From NCBI GenBank assembly GCA_035690495.1, contig DASSKK010000074.1, forward strand, positions 1 through 64,000: 64,000 nt of DNA, written 5' to 3'. The DNA is from DASSKK01 sp035690495. GTDB taxonomy: Bacteria > Actinomycetota > Actinomycetes > Propionibacteriales > Nocardioidaceae. Below the pieces are notes generated by a model. It did not search any database and had not been told where the DNA came from. It worked only from the letters and a program-made list of their open reading frames with translations. This document shows positions 25,453 through 33,406 of this stretch, piece after piece; within the stretch, counting starts at the first letter, position 1, and each line of letters begins with the position of its first letter. The position numbers and the translations under genes are program-made.

Positions 25453-25817
25453 AGGCGCTTCTGGGCGAGCAACTCTCGTCGCAGATCGCAGTGCTCCTGC
25501 GCGAAGCCGGCCATGACATGGTCGCCGTCGCCGATCGCGATGACTTGGTCGGGCAGAGCGACCGTGTCGTGTTCGAAGTCGCGAGCAAAGAGGGCCGGGC
25601 GCTCGTCACGAACAACAGCAAGGACTTCCGTCCGCTTGCTGCCGAGTGGTGGGCGTACGGCCGACTCCACGCCGGCCTGATCCTGCTGCCTTCTTCGCGC
25701 ACCCGAACCCGAGATGCCGTCGCGACTCTTGCCGATTCCATCGGGGCAGTCCTTCATGCTCACCCGGAGGGAATCGCCGGAAGTGAGCGCTGGATCGAGC
25801 CGCTCCCAGATGACTGA
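25449..25817 (+). CDS. DUF5615 PIN-like toxin
   Basis: A 122-residue PIN-like protein. KALLGEQLSSQIAVLLREAGHDMVAVADRDDL, then EGRALVTNNSKDFRPLA (the conserved acidic/Asn-Asp site) are typical of DUF5615 nucleases partnered with DUF433 proteins. RNase activity is inferred from the PIN fold. Translationally coupled to the upstream antitoxin. It ends 11 bp before a convergent ABC permease gene. Confidence 0.75.
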   Translation: MKALLGEQLSSQIAVLLREAGHDMVAVADRDDLVGQSDRVVFEVASKEGRALVTNNSKDFRPLAAEWWAYGRLHAGLILLPSSRTRTRDAVATLADSIGAVLHAHPEGIAGSERWIEPLPDD

Positions 25818-25828
25818 CGGCCAGCCGG

Positions 25829-26698
25829 TCAGGACGTGACGTCCTTGCCGGCGAATCGGGCCCAGGCGGCCAGCCAGAACACCACGGCGTACACCGCGGC
25901 GACGTAGAGCCCGGTCTGCATCTGCCCCCAGGCGATCGGGTCGCGGAACAGATCGGCGAACGCCGTCCAGTAGTGGGTGATCAGGTAGGGGTGCAGCCAG
26001 GAGATCTGCGGGATGGTGTCGGCGATGAAGCTTGCCGTGGACAGCAGCACCAGCGCGATCGTGGCGCCCAGCGGCTGCTCGGTCAACGTGGACACGAACA
26101 GGCCGACCGCGCCGAGCGAGGCGATCCCGCAGGAGAGGTACGCCGTCGCGGCCACCACGCGCAGCAGCCCTTCGCCGAACGCGGCCTGGCTGCCCGAGAG
26201 CAGGGTCAGGCTGCCGCCTCCGAAGAGCAGCAGGCCCATCACGATCCCCGTCACGGTCACCACGAACGTGGCCGCGAAGGAGAAGATCACGATCGCGGCG
26301 TACTTCACGCCCAGCAGGCGGGTACGGCGTACCGGCACCGTGAGCAGGTAGCGCAACGTCCCGGTGTTCGCCTCCCCGGCGACCGAGTCGGCGGAGATCG
26401 CCGAGACCGCGATCGGCAGGAAGAGCCCGAGCTCGATGCTGAGCGCGGCGAGCGCCACGAACAGGCCGTTCTGGGTGATCGAGGTGAAGAACGTCGGCCC
26501 GCCCTGGTCGGGGTTCGGCGAGGACGCGTCCACCTTGATCGCCACCGCGATCAGGATCGGGACCGCGGCGAGCACCCCCAGGCCGGCGATGTTGCGGCGC
26601 CGGCCGAAGATCAGCCGCAGCTCCGAGCGCAGGAACCGCGTGGAGACCCGCGGCCGCCCGAGCGCCCCCCGCTGGTCGACAACATCAGCCACTGACAT
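25829..26698 (-). CDS. ABC-2 type transporter permease
   Basis: A 289-residue membrane protein with about six helices (IAGLGVLAAVPILIAVAIKV, LAALSIELGLFLPIAVSAI, AAIVIFSFAATFVVTVTGIVMGLLLF and others). The cytoplasmic GEANTGTLRYLLTVPVRRTRLLGVKYAAI loop is typical of NatB/ABC-2 permeases. Its start overlaps the end of the ATPase gene by 14 bp. Together with the LolA-like protein it forms a three-gene operon, perhaps for lipid or peptide handling at the cell surface. Confidence 0.88.
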   Translation of the reverse strand: MSVADVVDQRGALGRPRVSTRFLRSELRLIFGRRRNIAGLGVLAAVPILIAVAIKVDASSPNPDQGGPTFFTSITQNGLFVALAALSIELGLFLPIAVSAISADSVAGEANTGTLRYLLTVPVRRTRLLGVKYAAIVIFSFAATFVVTVTGIVMGLLLFGGGSLTLLSGSQAAFGEGLLRVVAATAYLSCGIASLGAVGLFVSTLTEQPLGATIALVLLSTASFIADTIPQISWLHPYLITHYWTAFADLFRDPIAWGQMQTGLYVAAVYAVVFWLAAWARFAGKDVTS

Positions 26699-27764
26699 CG
26701 AAACCCTCCCCGGTCAACGACACGAACACGTCCTCCAACGACGGCGCGTCCACGGTGAACCCGACCACCGGGACGCCGGCATTCACGCAGGCGGCGACCA
26801 GCCTCTCGGGGGCGACGTCGCCGAGCCGGCCGATGGCCGCGTTCGCATGCGCCTGCACGTCGGAAAGCCCGAGCTCGCGCATCACCCGTGCGGCGGCATC
26901 GGGGCGCTCGGTGTCCACGCGGGCCTGCACGTCTGTGCCGCGGCGCAGGTCCGCGGCGGTGCCTTGGGCGACCAGGTGACCGGCATGCATCACGCCGATG
27001 TGCGAGCACAGCTGCTCGACCTCGGAGAGCAGGTGGCTGGAGACCAGCACGGTCGTGCCGTCGGAGGCCAGCGAACCGACCAGGGTGCGCACCTCACGGG
27101 TGCCCTGCGGGTCGAGACCGTTGGTCGGCTCGTCGAGCACCAGCAGGTCACGCGGCATCAGCAGTGCGGCCGCGATCGCCAGCCGCTGCCGCATGCCCAG
27201 CGAGTAGGCGCGAAAGCGCTTGTTGCCGGCAGCCAGCAGTCCGACCCGGTCGAGGGCCGCGTCCACCCGCGCGCGGGAGGTGGCCGGGTCCGCCGACGAG
27301 TCCGCGGCGTCGAGGCGGTGCAGGTTCGCGCGACCGGACAGGTAGGGATGGAACGCCGGCCCCTCGACCAGCGATCCGACCCGTGACAAGGCGCGGGCCG
27401 CGCCTTCGGGTATCGGCTCGCCGAGCAGCTCGACGGTGCCCGCAGTCGGACCGATCAGCCCGAGCAGCATCCGGATGGTGGTGGTCTTGCCCGAACCGTT
27501 CGGCCCCAGGAACCCGTAGACCGCACCGGTCGGCACCCGGAGGTCGATTCCGTCGACCGCGAGCTGGTGCCGGAACCGCTTGGTCAGTCCGTGGGTCGCG
27601 ATCGCGTCCCCGCTCGTGTGACTGGGTTCCGGGCGGACCGTCGCCTCAACGGCGTCCCCGGTGGTTGAGGAGGACGAAGCCCTTCGAGACGCCTCCTCCG
27701 TCGGCTCCTCAGGACAGGCGCTAGCGGAGTCCGTCTCGAAACCACCGACCCTGGAGGTAGTCAC
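26685..27764 (-). CDS. ABC transporter ATPase with repeat-encoded N-terminus
   Basis: A 359-residue ATPase. Walker A FLGPNGSGKTTTIRMLLG, signature YSLGMRQRLAIAAAL, Walker B LLVLDEPTNGLDPQG and the switch His (VSSHLLSEVEQLC) are intact. The GTG at 27764 overlaps the LolA-like stop (GTGA). Residues 7-35 (VGGFETDSAS...EEPTEEASRR..SSTTG) are translated from a complete 87-bp dispersed repeat, and no start codon exists between the repeat and the ATPase core (IATHGLTKRF). The tail should be a disordered acidic extension. The C-terminal ~80 residues resemble the DUF4162 regulatory part. Confidence 0.9.
   Translation of the reverse strand: MTTSRVGGFETDSASACPEEPTEEASRRASSSSTTGDAVEATVRPEPSHTSGDAIATHGLTKRFRHQLAVDGIDLRVPTGAVYGFLGPNGSGKTTTIRMLLGLIGPTAGTVELLGEPIPEGAARALSRVGSLVEGPAFHPYLSGRANLHRLDAADSSADPATSRARVDAALDRVGLLAAGNKRFRAYSLGMRQRLAIAAALLMPRDLLVLDEPTNGLDPQGTREVRTLVGSLASDGTTVLVSSHLLSEVEQLCSHIGVMHAGHLVAQGTAADLRRGTDVQARVDTERPDAAARVMRELGLSDVQAHANAAIGRLGDVAPERLVAACVNAGVPVVGFTVDAPSLEDVFVSLTGEGFDVSG
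27660..27746. repeat. Complete 87-bp dispersed element with inverted ends
   Basis: It begins GGTGGTTGAGG and ends CTCGAAACCACC, so the terminal 7 bp are inverted repeats (27660-27666 with 27740-27746). The centre is the 38-bp unit found at 4755, 6378, 6417, 8978 and 9017. It is short, non-coding by itself and MITE-like, and here it is inserted in frame near the start of the ABC ATPase gene. Confidence 0.8.
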
Positions 27765-28930
27765 TGGCCCTGCGTGCCGAGCGCGTCGTAGAGCATCTGC
27801 GGCTGGACGGCGCCGACCGCTACCCGGCCGTCGGAGGTGAGGACTGCGGAGAACAGGCTGCCCTTCAGCAACCGGCCCGAGCCCCAGGAGCCCGACACCT
27901 TCGGCAGCGTGTCCAGCAGCGCCTGCACACCTGCCGGCCCGGCCGAGTCGGTTGAGCCGCTCTGGTCGCCGAGAGCGCCCTGCGGAAGGCTGCCGACCAG
28001 CACGGTCGTCCAGCCCTTGCCGACCGCGTGCGCGTCCTGCATCGAACCGGTCGCGCCGGCCAGCGGGCTCATCGACATGGGGGAGGAGCTCGAGCCGAGG
28101 TCGAGCAGGCTCTTGTTGGTCACCTTGGTGTCCGGCGGCGGGTTGAACGTGAACGCGCTCGGGTCGGGAGTGGTGGGGTCGAAGGAGGTGAAGCCCACCT
28201 GGAACGCCGGCTGGGAGGCGCCCTTGGCGAACACCTGCACCCGGGTCGGGATGTGCGTCTCACCGTCGATCGCGATCTGAACAGATCCGACCATCGACCG
28301 GGTGTCGCGCGGCTGCAGCACCAGGTCGTACGCCGGGCGGCCGGCGACCTCCGCGTTGGAGGCGGTGCTGATCTTGGTCGACGGGCTGATCGCGTCCAGC
28401 GCGGCCTGGGCGGCCTGCTGAGGCGTCATCGTCGAGGGCGCCGCCGGCGTAGTGCCGTCGCTGGTGCCGTCACCGGACTCCTTCATGTCCGGCAGGCTGA
28501 GGTGGGTGGCCGCCTTCTTCTGGCTCGAATAGGTCCACAGGTCGGTGCCGTTGCGGATCACGTCGGACTCGCCGTACGAGCCGAGGAGTGCGAGGCGCTG
28601 CTGTTTGGGGCCGGCGTACCAGACGCGCAGCGTGTGCGAGCCGGACACCAGCGAGGTCAGGTCGGAGCTGCCGTTCCCTCCGCTGCCACCGGACGACAGC
28701 GCGTCGAGTCCCGGCAGGCCCAGGTCGGCGCTCTGCACGAGCGTCCCGGACAGTCCCTTGACCTTCGCGTTCTGCACGTCGACGAGCAGCTGTGCGGCGC
28801 TGCGCTCCGGGAGACCGGCCTGCGCGGCCGCGCTGATCGTGTGCAGCGCTGCGCCGCCGCCGGTGAGGACCAGAGCGGCGACGACCGGGAGTGCCCAGCG
28901 CAGGGCGGGAGTGCGGTGGAAGAGGCTCAT
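27761..28930 (-). CDS. LolA/RseB-like secreted lipoprotein-carrier protein
   Basis: A 389-residue exported protein. An N-terminal signal/anchor (WALPVVAALVLTGGGAAL) is followed by a LolA-like beta fold: LLVDVQNAKVKGLSGTLVQSADLGLP, SHTLRVWYAGPKQQRLALLGSYGESDVIRNGTDLWTYSS, VAGRPAYDLVLQP. The family (DUF2092/RseB-like) binds lipids or senses lipoproteins in other bacteria. First gene of the LolA-ABC operon and divergent from a two-component system 79 bp away. That suggests the kinase monitors the same envelope process. Confidence 0.82.
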   Translation of the reverse strand: MSLFHRTPALRWALPVVAALVLTGGGAALHTISAAAQAGLPERSAAQLLVDVQNAKVKGLSGTLVQSADLGLPGLDALSSGGSGGNGSSDLTSLVSGSHTLRVWYAGPKQQRLALLGSYGESDVIRNGTDLWTYSSQKKAATHLSLPDMKESGDGTSDGTTPAAPSTMTPQQAAQAALDAISPSTKISTASNAEVAGRPAYDLVLQPRDTRSMVGSVQIAIDGETHIPTRVQVFAKGASQPAFQVGFTSFDPTTPDPSAFTFNPPPDTKVTNKSLLDLGSSSSPMSMSPLAGATGSMQDAHAVGKGWTTVLVGSLPQGALGDQSGSTDSAGPAGVQALLDTLPKVSGSWGSGRLLKGSLFSAVLTSDGRVAVGAVQPQMLYDALGTQGQ

Positions 28931-29009
28931 GCTCCTATGGTGCCTTGGCGGTCCTGTGCGCTCACTGAGAACCTGTGCGCGTGCTCAGCCCGCGTGTCAG
29001 GCTGAGCCC

Positions 29010-29666
29010 ATGCGGCTGCTCGTGGTCGAGGACGAGGCGCGGCTCGGGCGCGCGCTTCGACGCGGACTGGTCGCCGAGGGTTTCAGCGTCGACGTGGCGG
29101 CGGACGGCCTGTCCGGCCTGGAGCGGGCCCGCGAGGAGGAGTACGACGCGGTCGTGCTGGACATCATGCTGCCGCGGATGTCGGGCTATGACGTGGTGCG
29201 CACGCTGCGCGCCGAGGACAACTGGGTGCCGGTGCTGATGCTCTCGGCCAAGGACGGCGAGTACGACCAGGCCGACGGCCTGGACTGCGGCGCCGACGAC
29301 TACCTGACCAAGCCGTTCTCGTTCGTGGTGCTGCTGGCGCGGCTGCGGGCCCTTCTGCGGCGGGGGGTGCAGGCTCGCCCGGCGGTGCTGGCCGTCGGCG
29401 ACGTACGCCTCGACCCGGCCTCCCGACGGGTCACCGTCGCTGAGGCGCCGGTGTCGCTGACGCCGCGCGAGTACGGCGTACTGGAGTACCTGATGCGCAA
29501 TCACGGCCGCGTGGTCGCCAAGCTGGAGCTGCTCGACCACGTGTGGGACCCGGCCGCCGAGCCGGACGAGAACATCGTGGAGGTCTACGTCGGCTACCTG
29601 CGCCGCAAGCTGGGCCGGGACTTCGTCGAGACCGTGCGCGGCGCGGGCTACCGGTTGGCGCCATGA
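29010..29666 (+). CDS. OmpR/PhoB-family response regulator
   Basis: A 218-residue regulator. Receiver domain: MRLLVVEDEARLGRALRRG (acidic pocket), phosphoacceptor Asp in AVVLDIMLPRMSGYDVV, MLSAKDGEYDQ, and Lys in YLTKPFSF. The C-terminal winged helix holds SLTPREYGVLEYLMRN and VEVYVGYLRRKLG. I chose the ATG at 29010 because it begins the receiver core; the frame upstream is shadow. Its stop overlaps the kinase ATG (ATGA). Probable targets include the divergent LolA-ABC operon. Confidence 0.93.
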   Translation: MRLLVVEDEARLGRALRRGLVAEGFSVDVAADGLSGLERAREEEYDAVVLDIMLPRMSGYDVVRTLRAEDNWVPVLMLSAKDGEYDQADGLDCGADDYLTKPFSFVVLLARLRALLRRGVQARPAVLAVGDVRLDPASRRVTVAEAPVSLTPREYGVLEYLMRNHGRVVAKLELLDHVWDPAAEPDENIVEVYVGYLRRKLGRDFVETVRGAGYRLAP

Positions 29667-31123
29667 CCGCGCGCCGAGTGGGGCCGATCGGCAGGTCTCA
29701 GGCGATCGGCGGCTTCTTCGGCCGGATCAGCCTGCGCGGACGGCTGATGGTGATCGGCGTGCTCGGGGTGGCCGGCGCGCTGCTCATCGGCGGAGTCGCG
29801 CTGTACGCCGTGCTCGCCTACACCGGCGACCACACGCTCGTCGCGGGCGAGCGTGCCACCGCGCGCGACGTGGCCGCCCTGGTCGAGCAGCACCGGCTGC
29901 CGGATCCGATCCCGGTCACCGGCGCGCAGATCGTGCAGGTGGTCGACGCGCAGAACCGGGTGGTCGCCGCCTCGGTGAACGGCGACCGGCTTACCTCGAT
30001 GCTGCGACCCGCCGAGCTTCGCGGGGCGCGCGGCGGACCGCCGCTGACCGTCTCGGGGTCGCGGGTCGGTCTGGACTCGCCGCTGCGCGTGGTCGCGATC
30101 CGCGCCGATCGCGGACGCACCGTGATCGTGGCCCAGCAGTTCGAGGACCTGGTGCGCAGCAGGCAGGTGCTGCGCAACGCGTTGCTGGTGACGTTTCCGC
30201 TGCTGCTGCTCGTGCTTGCCGCGATCGCCTGGCGGGTGATCGGCTCAGCGCTGCGCCCGGTGGAGGCGCTGCGTGCCGGCGCGGAGCGGATCTCGGGCTC
30301 CGACAGCCGCCGGGCCCGGCTACCGGTCCCGGGCTCGGCCGACGAGATCCGGGCTCTGGCGCTGACGCTGAACTCCATGCTCGACCGGCTGGAGGCGGCG
30401 CGCGCACGTCAACGTGCGTTCGTGGCCGACGCCGCCCACGAGCTGCGTAGCCCACTGACCTCGATGCGCACCCAGCTCGAGGTCGCGGCCCATCTCAGGC
30501 AGGGTGGGGCGGCGGGGGATGACTCGGCGGCGGCGAAGGATGACACGGGGGCCGCGGGGGATGACATGGGCGGCGACCTGCCTGCCGACCTGCTCGCCGA
30601 GGTGGAGCGGCTGAGCGGGCTCGTGGACGGGCTGCTGCTGCTGGCCCGGCTGGACTCCGGCGATGCGCAGGCCGCAGGACGCGGCGCCACCGCGCGGCTG
30701 TCCGTCGGTGAGCTGCTGGACGAGGTGGCCGGAAGGTACGCCGCGGCGCGGGTGCCCGTGCACGTGGTACGCCCGACACCAGGACTGAGCGTGACCGCGG
30801 ATCCTCACGATCTGGTGCGGGTGCTGGCCAACCTCGTCGACAACGCGGTCCGGCACGCCGGGTCGCGGGTGGAGCTGGCGGCCTGCGCGGAGGGGGAGCG
30901 CACGCTGCTCACGGTCACCGACGACGGTCCCGGAGTCGCGGCCGCGGACCGGGAGCGGGTCTTCGCGCGGTTCGTCCGGCTCGACGAGGCGCGTGATCGC
31001 GACGCGGGAGGCAGCGGGCTCGGCCTGGCGATCGTGCGCGAGCTGGTGCAGCGTGCCGGCGGCCGCGTCGCGCTCGCCGACGCCGGCCCGGGACTGCGCG
31101 TCGAGCTGCGGCTGCCGCGCTGA
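29663..31123 (+). CDS. Sensor histidine kinase with a minisatellite in the dimerisation domain
   Basis: A 486-residue membrane kinase. First TM at about residues 28-55 (LMVIGVLGVAGALLIGGVALYAVL), an extracytoplasmic sensor, second TM near 172-193, HAMP, then the H-box FVADAAHELRSPLTSMRTQLE, N-box NLVDNAVRHAG, G1 DDGPGV and G2 GGSGLGLAIV. Three 7-residue tandem units (AAGDDSA, AAKDDTG, AAGDDMG) from 30509-30571 sit between the two dimerisation helices, where length affects signalling. It stops 10 bp before the convergent ZIP gene. Confidence 0.92.
   Translation: MTARRVGPIGRSQAIGGFFGRISLRGRLMVIGVLGVAGALLIGGVALYAVLAYTGDHTLVAGERATARDVAALVEQHRLPDPIPVTGAQIVQVVDAQNRVVAASVNGDRLTSMLRPAELRGARGGPPLTVSGSRVGLDSPLRVVAIRADRGRTVIVAQQFEDLVRSRQVLRNALLVTFPLLLLVLAAIAWRVIGSALRPVEALRAGAERISGSDSRRARLPVPGSADEIRALALTLNSMLDRLEAARARQRAFVADAAHELRSPLTSMRTQLEVAAHLRQGGAAGDDSAAAKDDTGAAGDDMGGDLPADLLAEVERLSGLVDGLLLLARLDSGDAQAAGRGATARLSVGELLDEVAGRYAAARVPVHVVRPTPGLSVTADPHDLVRVLANLVDNAVRHAGSRVELAACAEGERTLLTVTDDGPGVAAADRERVFARFVRLDEARDRDAGGSGLGLAIVRELVQRAGGRVALADAGPGLRVELRLPR
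30509..30571 (+). repeat. Three 21-bp in-frame tandem repeats in the kinase gene
   Basis: Units of 21 bp (30509-30529, 30530-30550, 30551-30571), each containing GATGAC after a G/A-rich start, encode AAGDDSA, AAKDDTG and AAGDDMG. Copy number could change by slippage without breaking the frame. Confidence 0.8.
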
Positions 31124-31132
31124 GGTTGGTGG

Positions 31133-32032
31133 TCAGGCGCCGGCGGCGGTGACGATCGCGTCGGTGACGAAGCCGGCGAACAGGCCGATCAGGATGCCGT
31201 AGGCGAGCAGGTCCGCCCTCTTGGCGCGGGCCGCGACCCCGACGAGCTGGGTGACGACGTACAGGATCGAGCCGGCGGCCAGGGTCAGGAACACCACGCT
31301 CACGGGCTCGGAGGTGAAGCTGTGCCCGATGATCGTGCCGATGAACGTCGGTCCGCCGCCGATCGCGCCGAGCATCAGCAGGAAGGGCCAGCTCGGCCGG
31401 CGGGGCTGGCCGTCCTCGCCGACATCGGAGGTCAGCGGGGCCACGATCCCGAAGCCCTCGGTGGCGTTGTGCAGCCCGAAGCCGATCACCAGCATCAGCG
31501 CCAGCGCGATCGCACCGGTGGCCGCGGACTGGCCGATCGCCAGCCCCTCGGCGAAGTTGTGCAGGCCGATGCCGACCGCGATCAGCAGCGAGAGCCGGCG
31601 TGCGGTGGACCACGAGGCCAGCCCGCGGGGCGGCTGCACCTCGCCGATGGTCATCGCGCCGGGGCCGTGCGGCCGCGGGGGATTGTCGACGGGCGCATGG
31701 GAGGGCTTCGCGTGCACCTTTCCGCCCATCCACCGCTCGTACCAGACCAGGGACAGCAGCCCGACGACGAGACCGAGGAAGAACAGCGCGCCGTAACCGA
31801 AGGCCGTACCTAGACCGCCGTGGCCTTCGTGCACTGAAGCGAGCGCGGAATCTATTGGCTCCCATGCCGCCGACAGCACGTCCCACACCAGGAAGACCAG
31901 GACGCCCACCGCGACCGCGTTCAGCAGCAGCCGCAGCGACGGCGCGGGCTTGCGGAGCCTGCCGATCGGCAGACCGAGCAGGATCGTCACCCCGGCGATG
32001 AAGCCGAGCAGCAACGTCATGGGCAGGCTCAC
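31133..32032 (-). CDS. ZIP-family metal (Zn/Fe/Mn) transporter
   Basis: A 299-residue membrane protein of the ZIP/ZupT family with about eight helices. GIGLHNFAEGLAIG and GFGLHNATEGFGI are the two metal-binding helices with the HN..EG signature, and the middle loop is His/Pro-rich (HAKPSHAPVDNPPRPHG). I took the GTG at 32032; an ATG four codons later (32020) is equally possible. The DtxR/IdeR-like box 42 bp upstream implies iron- or manganese-dependent repression. Confidence 0.9.
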   Translation of the reverse strand: MSLPMTLLLGFIAGVTILLGLPIGRLRKPAPSLRLLLNAVAVGVLVFLVWDVLSAAWEPIDSALASVHEGHGGLGTAFGYGALFFLGLVVGLLSLVWYERWMGGKVHAKPSHAPVDNPPRPHGPGAMTIGEVQPPRGLASWSTARRLSLLIAVGIGLHNFAEGLAIGQSAATGAIALALMLVIGFGLHNATEGFGIVAPLTSDVGEDGQPRRPSWPFLLMLGAIGGGPTFIGTIIGHSFTSEPVSVVFLTLAAGSILYVVTQLVGVAARAKRADLLAYGILIGLFAGFVTDAIVTAAGA

Positions 32033-32073
32033 GGTGACTCCGTTCGGGCGGTCGTCGGGTGCAGCGGGCAACT

Positions 32074-32092
32074 TTAGGTTAGGCAGCCCTAA
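32074..32092. promoter_or_regulatory. DtxR/IdeR-type iron box upstream of the ZIP gene
   Basis: TTAGGTTAGGCAGCCCTAA matches 16 of 19 positions of the classic DtxR/IdeR consensus, with the left half-site perfect. It is 42-54 bp upstream of the possible ZIP starts, a repressing position. This places the transporter in the metal regulon of the cell. Confidence 0.78.
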
Positions 32093-32127
32093 CAGCCTCG
32101 TGCAAGTCGGCCGCTCTGCTCCGGGGC

Positions 32128-32943
32128 TCAGACCAGTCGGGCTCGCAGCCCGGCGAGGATCCCGGACAGCAGACGCGAGACCTGCATCTGGCTCAGATGC
32201 ATGCGCTGACCGATCTCCGCCTGGGTGCAGCCACCGTAGAAGCGCATCGCGAGGATTCGTCGCTCGCGTGCGGTGAGGCTGTCGGCGACCGTGCTCAGCA
32301 CCACCCGCGCCTCGGCCGCGTCGAAGCCCGTGCGCTCGGCGGGGATCAGCTCGCCGAGCGTGCCCGTGTCGTTCTCGCCGATGGGAAGGTCGAGGGAGGT
32401 GGGCGTGAAGCAGCCGTCGGCGCACATCGCCTCGATGACGTCGTCGAGGTCGGCACGCAGGCGGTCGGCGACCTCGCCTGGCCGGGGTGCTCGGCCGAGG
32501 CGCTGGGTCAGCTCCTCGGAGGCCGCGACGATCTGCGACTGGAGGTTCTGGATCCTGCGCGTGGGCCGGACCCGCCAGCCGGAGTCCCGGAAGTGACGCT
32601 TGATCTCGCCGGTGATCGTGGGCACGGCGTACCCGAGGAAGTCGCCGCGGGCGGGGTCGAAAGCGCGCACGGCCTTGACCAGCCCCAGATAGGCGACCTG
32701 GCGGAGGTCTTCGTCGCTGACCCCGTGGCCGCGGTAGCGGCGCGCGCAGTTCTCCGCCACACGCATGTTGAGCACGACGATCCGGTCACGCAGTCGCGCG
32801 GCGTCGTGAGGCCCGACGCCTGCCGCGATCCGGGCGAACAGCCGCGCGGTCGCGTCGGGTGGGTCGGCAGGCGCGCCGCGCCTGGATACGCGGAGCGTGC
32901 GCCGGGAGGCCACTCGCGGTGCTGGGGCGACAGAAATCGGCAA
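32128..32943 (-). CDS. RNA polymerase sigma factor, SigB/SigF group
   Basis: A 271-residue sigma-70 group 3 factor. Region 2: RDRIVVLNMRVAENCARRYRGHGVSDEDLRQVAYLGLVKAVRAFDP, then FLGYAVPTITGEIKRHFRD. Region 3: ELTQRLGRAPRPGEVADRL. Region 4: LTARERRILAMRFYGGCTQAEIGQRMHLSQMQVSRLLSG. The start is TTG. No anti-sigma gene is adjacent; the STAS protein at 14293 is a possible distant network member. A damaged partial copy of this gene lies at 34995-35125. Confidence 0.92.
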   Translation of the reverse strand: MPISVAPAPRVASRRTLRVSRRGAPADPPDATARLFARIAAGVGPHDAARLRDRIVVLNMRVAENCARRYRGHGVSDEDLRQVAYLGLVKAVRAFDPARGDFLGYAVPTITGEIKRHFRDSGWRVRPTRRIQNLQSQIVAASEELTQRLGRAPRPGEVADRLRADLDDVIEAMCADGCFTPTSLDLPIGENDTGTLGELIPAERTGFDAAEARVVLSTVADSLTARERRILAMRFYGGCTQAEIGQRMHLSQMQVSRLLSGILAGLRARLV

Positions 32944-33136
32944 TCAGTCCTCGAGTGAGTGGGGCGGGGCCGGTAGCAAAAGACCTCACTTACCGCTCTA
33001 CCACTCGGCTCCGAGGCTCACAAATCCGGCCCGCCACGCCGCCGCGATCGTGTCCCAAACGTTGCGCTGGACGCACCGATGTCGGTACGCCGTGCCGGGC
33101 GGCATGGGGGCGCGCGGGGCCGGGTACCCAGACCCG

Positions 33137-33313
33137 ATGCGGCGCAAGCACGTGTACTTCACGATGATGGGCATCTGCGTGCTGCTGATCGTGCTCGCCT
33201 GGAACGTGGTCCGGCTCTACTCGACGACCGCCGCGGTGGTGATGAGCGTGGTCGCGATGCTGATCCCGCCCAGTGCGGTGATCATCGCCAACTGGGGCGG
33301 CCACGGCGGCTGA
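33137..33313 (+). CDS. DUF3099-like two-helix membrane protein
   Basis: A 58-residue protein: MRRKHVYFTMMGICVLLIVLAWNVVRLYS, then a second helix VVMSVVAMLIPPSAVIIANW. This is the DUF3099 pattern, common and uncharacterised in actinobacteria. An ATG at 33101 would add 12 residues. No strong RBS is visible at either. Stands alone between the sigma gene and the molybdoenzyme. Confidence 0.7.
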   Translation: MRRKHVYFTMMGICVLLIVLAWNVVRLYSTTAAVVMSVVAMLIPPSAVIIANWGGHGG

Positions 33314-33406
33314 GCGCGGACTGGCGTAGCCGTCCAGCTCTGGTCTTGTCCGGTCCTTGCTGCTCAGCGCGTCCTTCTCCGGCCGCGGCTCCTGGCTAGG
33401 TTCCGC

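Noticed and set aside
32955..33020. tRNA-like stretch on the minus strand (GTGGTAGAGCGGTAAG)
   Set aside because: It resembles a D-arm, but no matching anticodon stem, T-loop or acceptor stem can be drawn.
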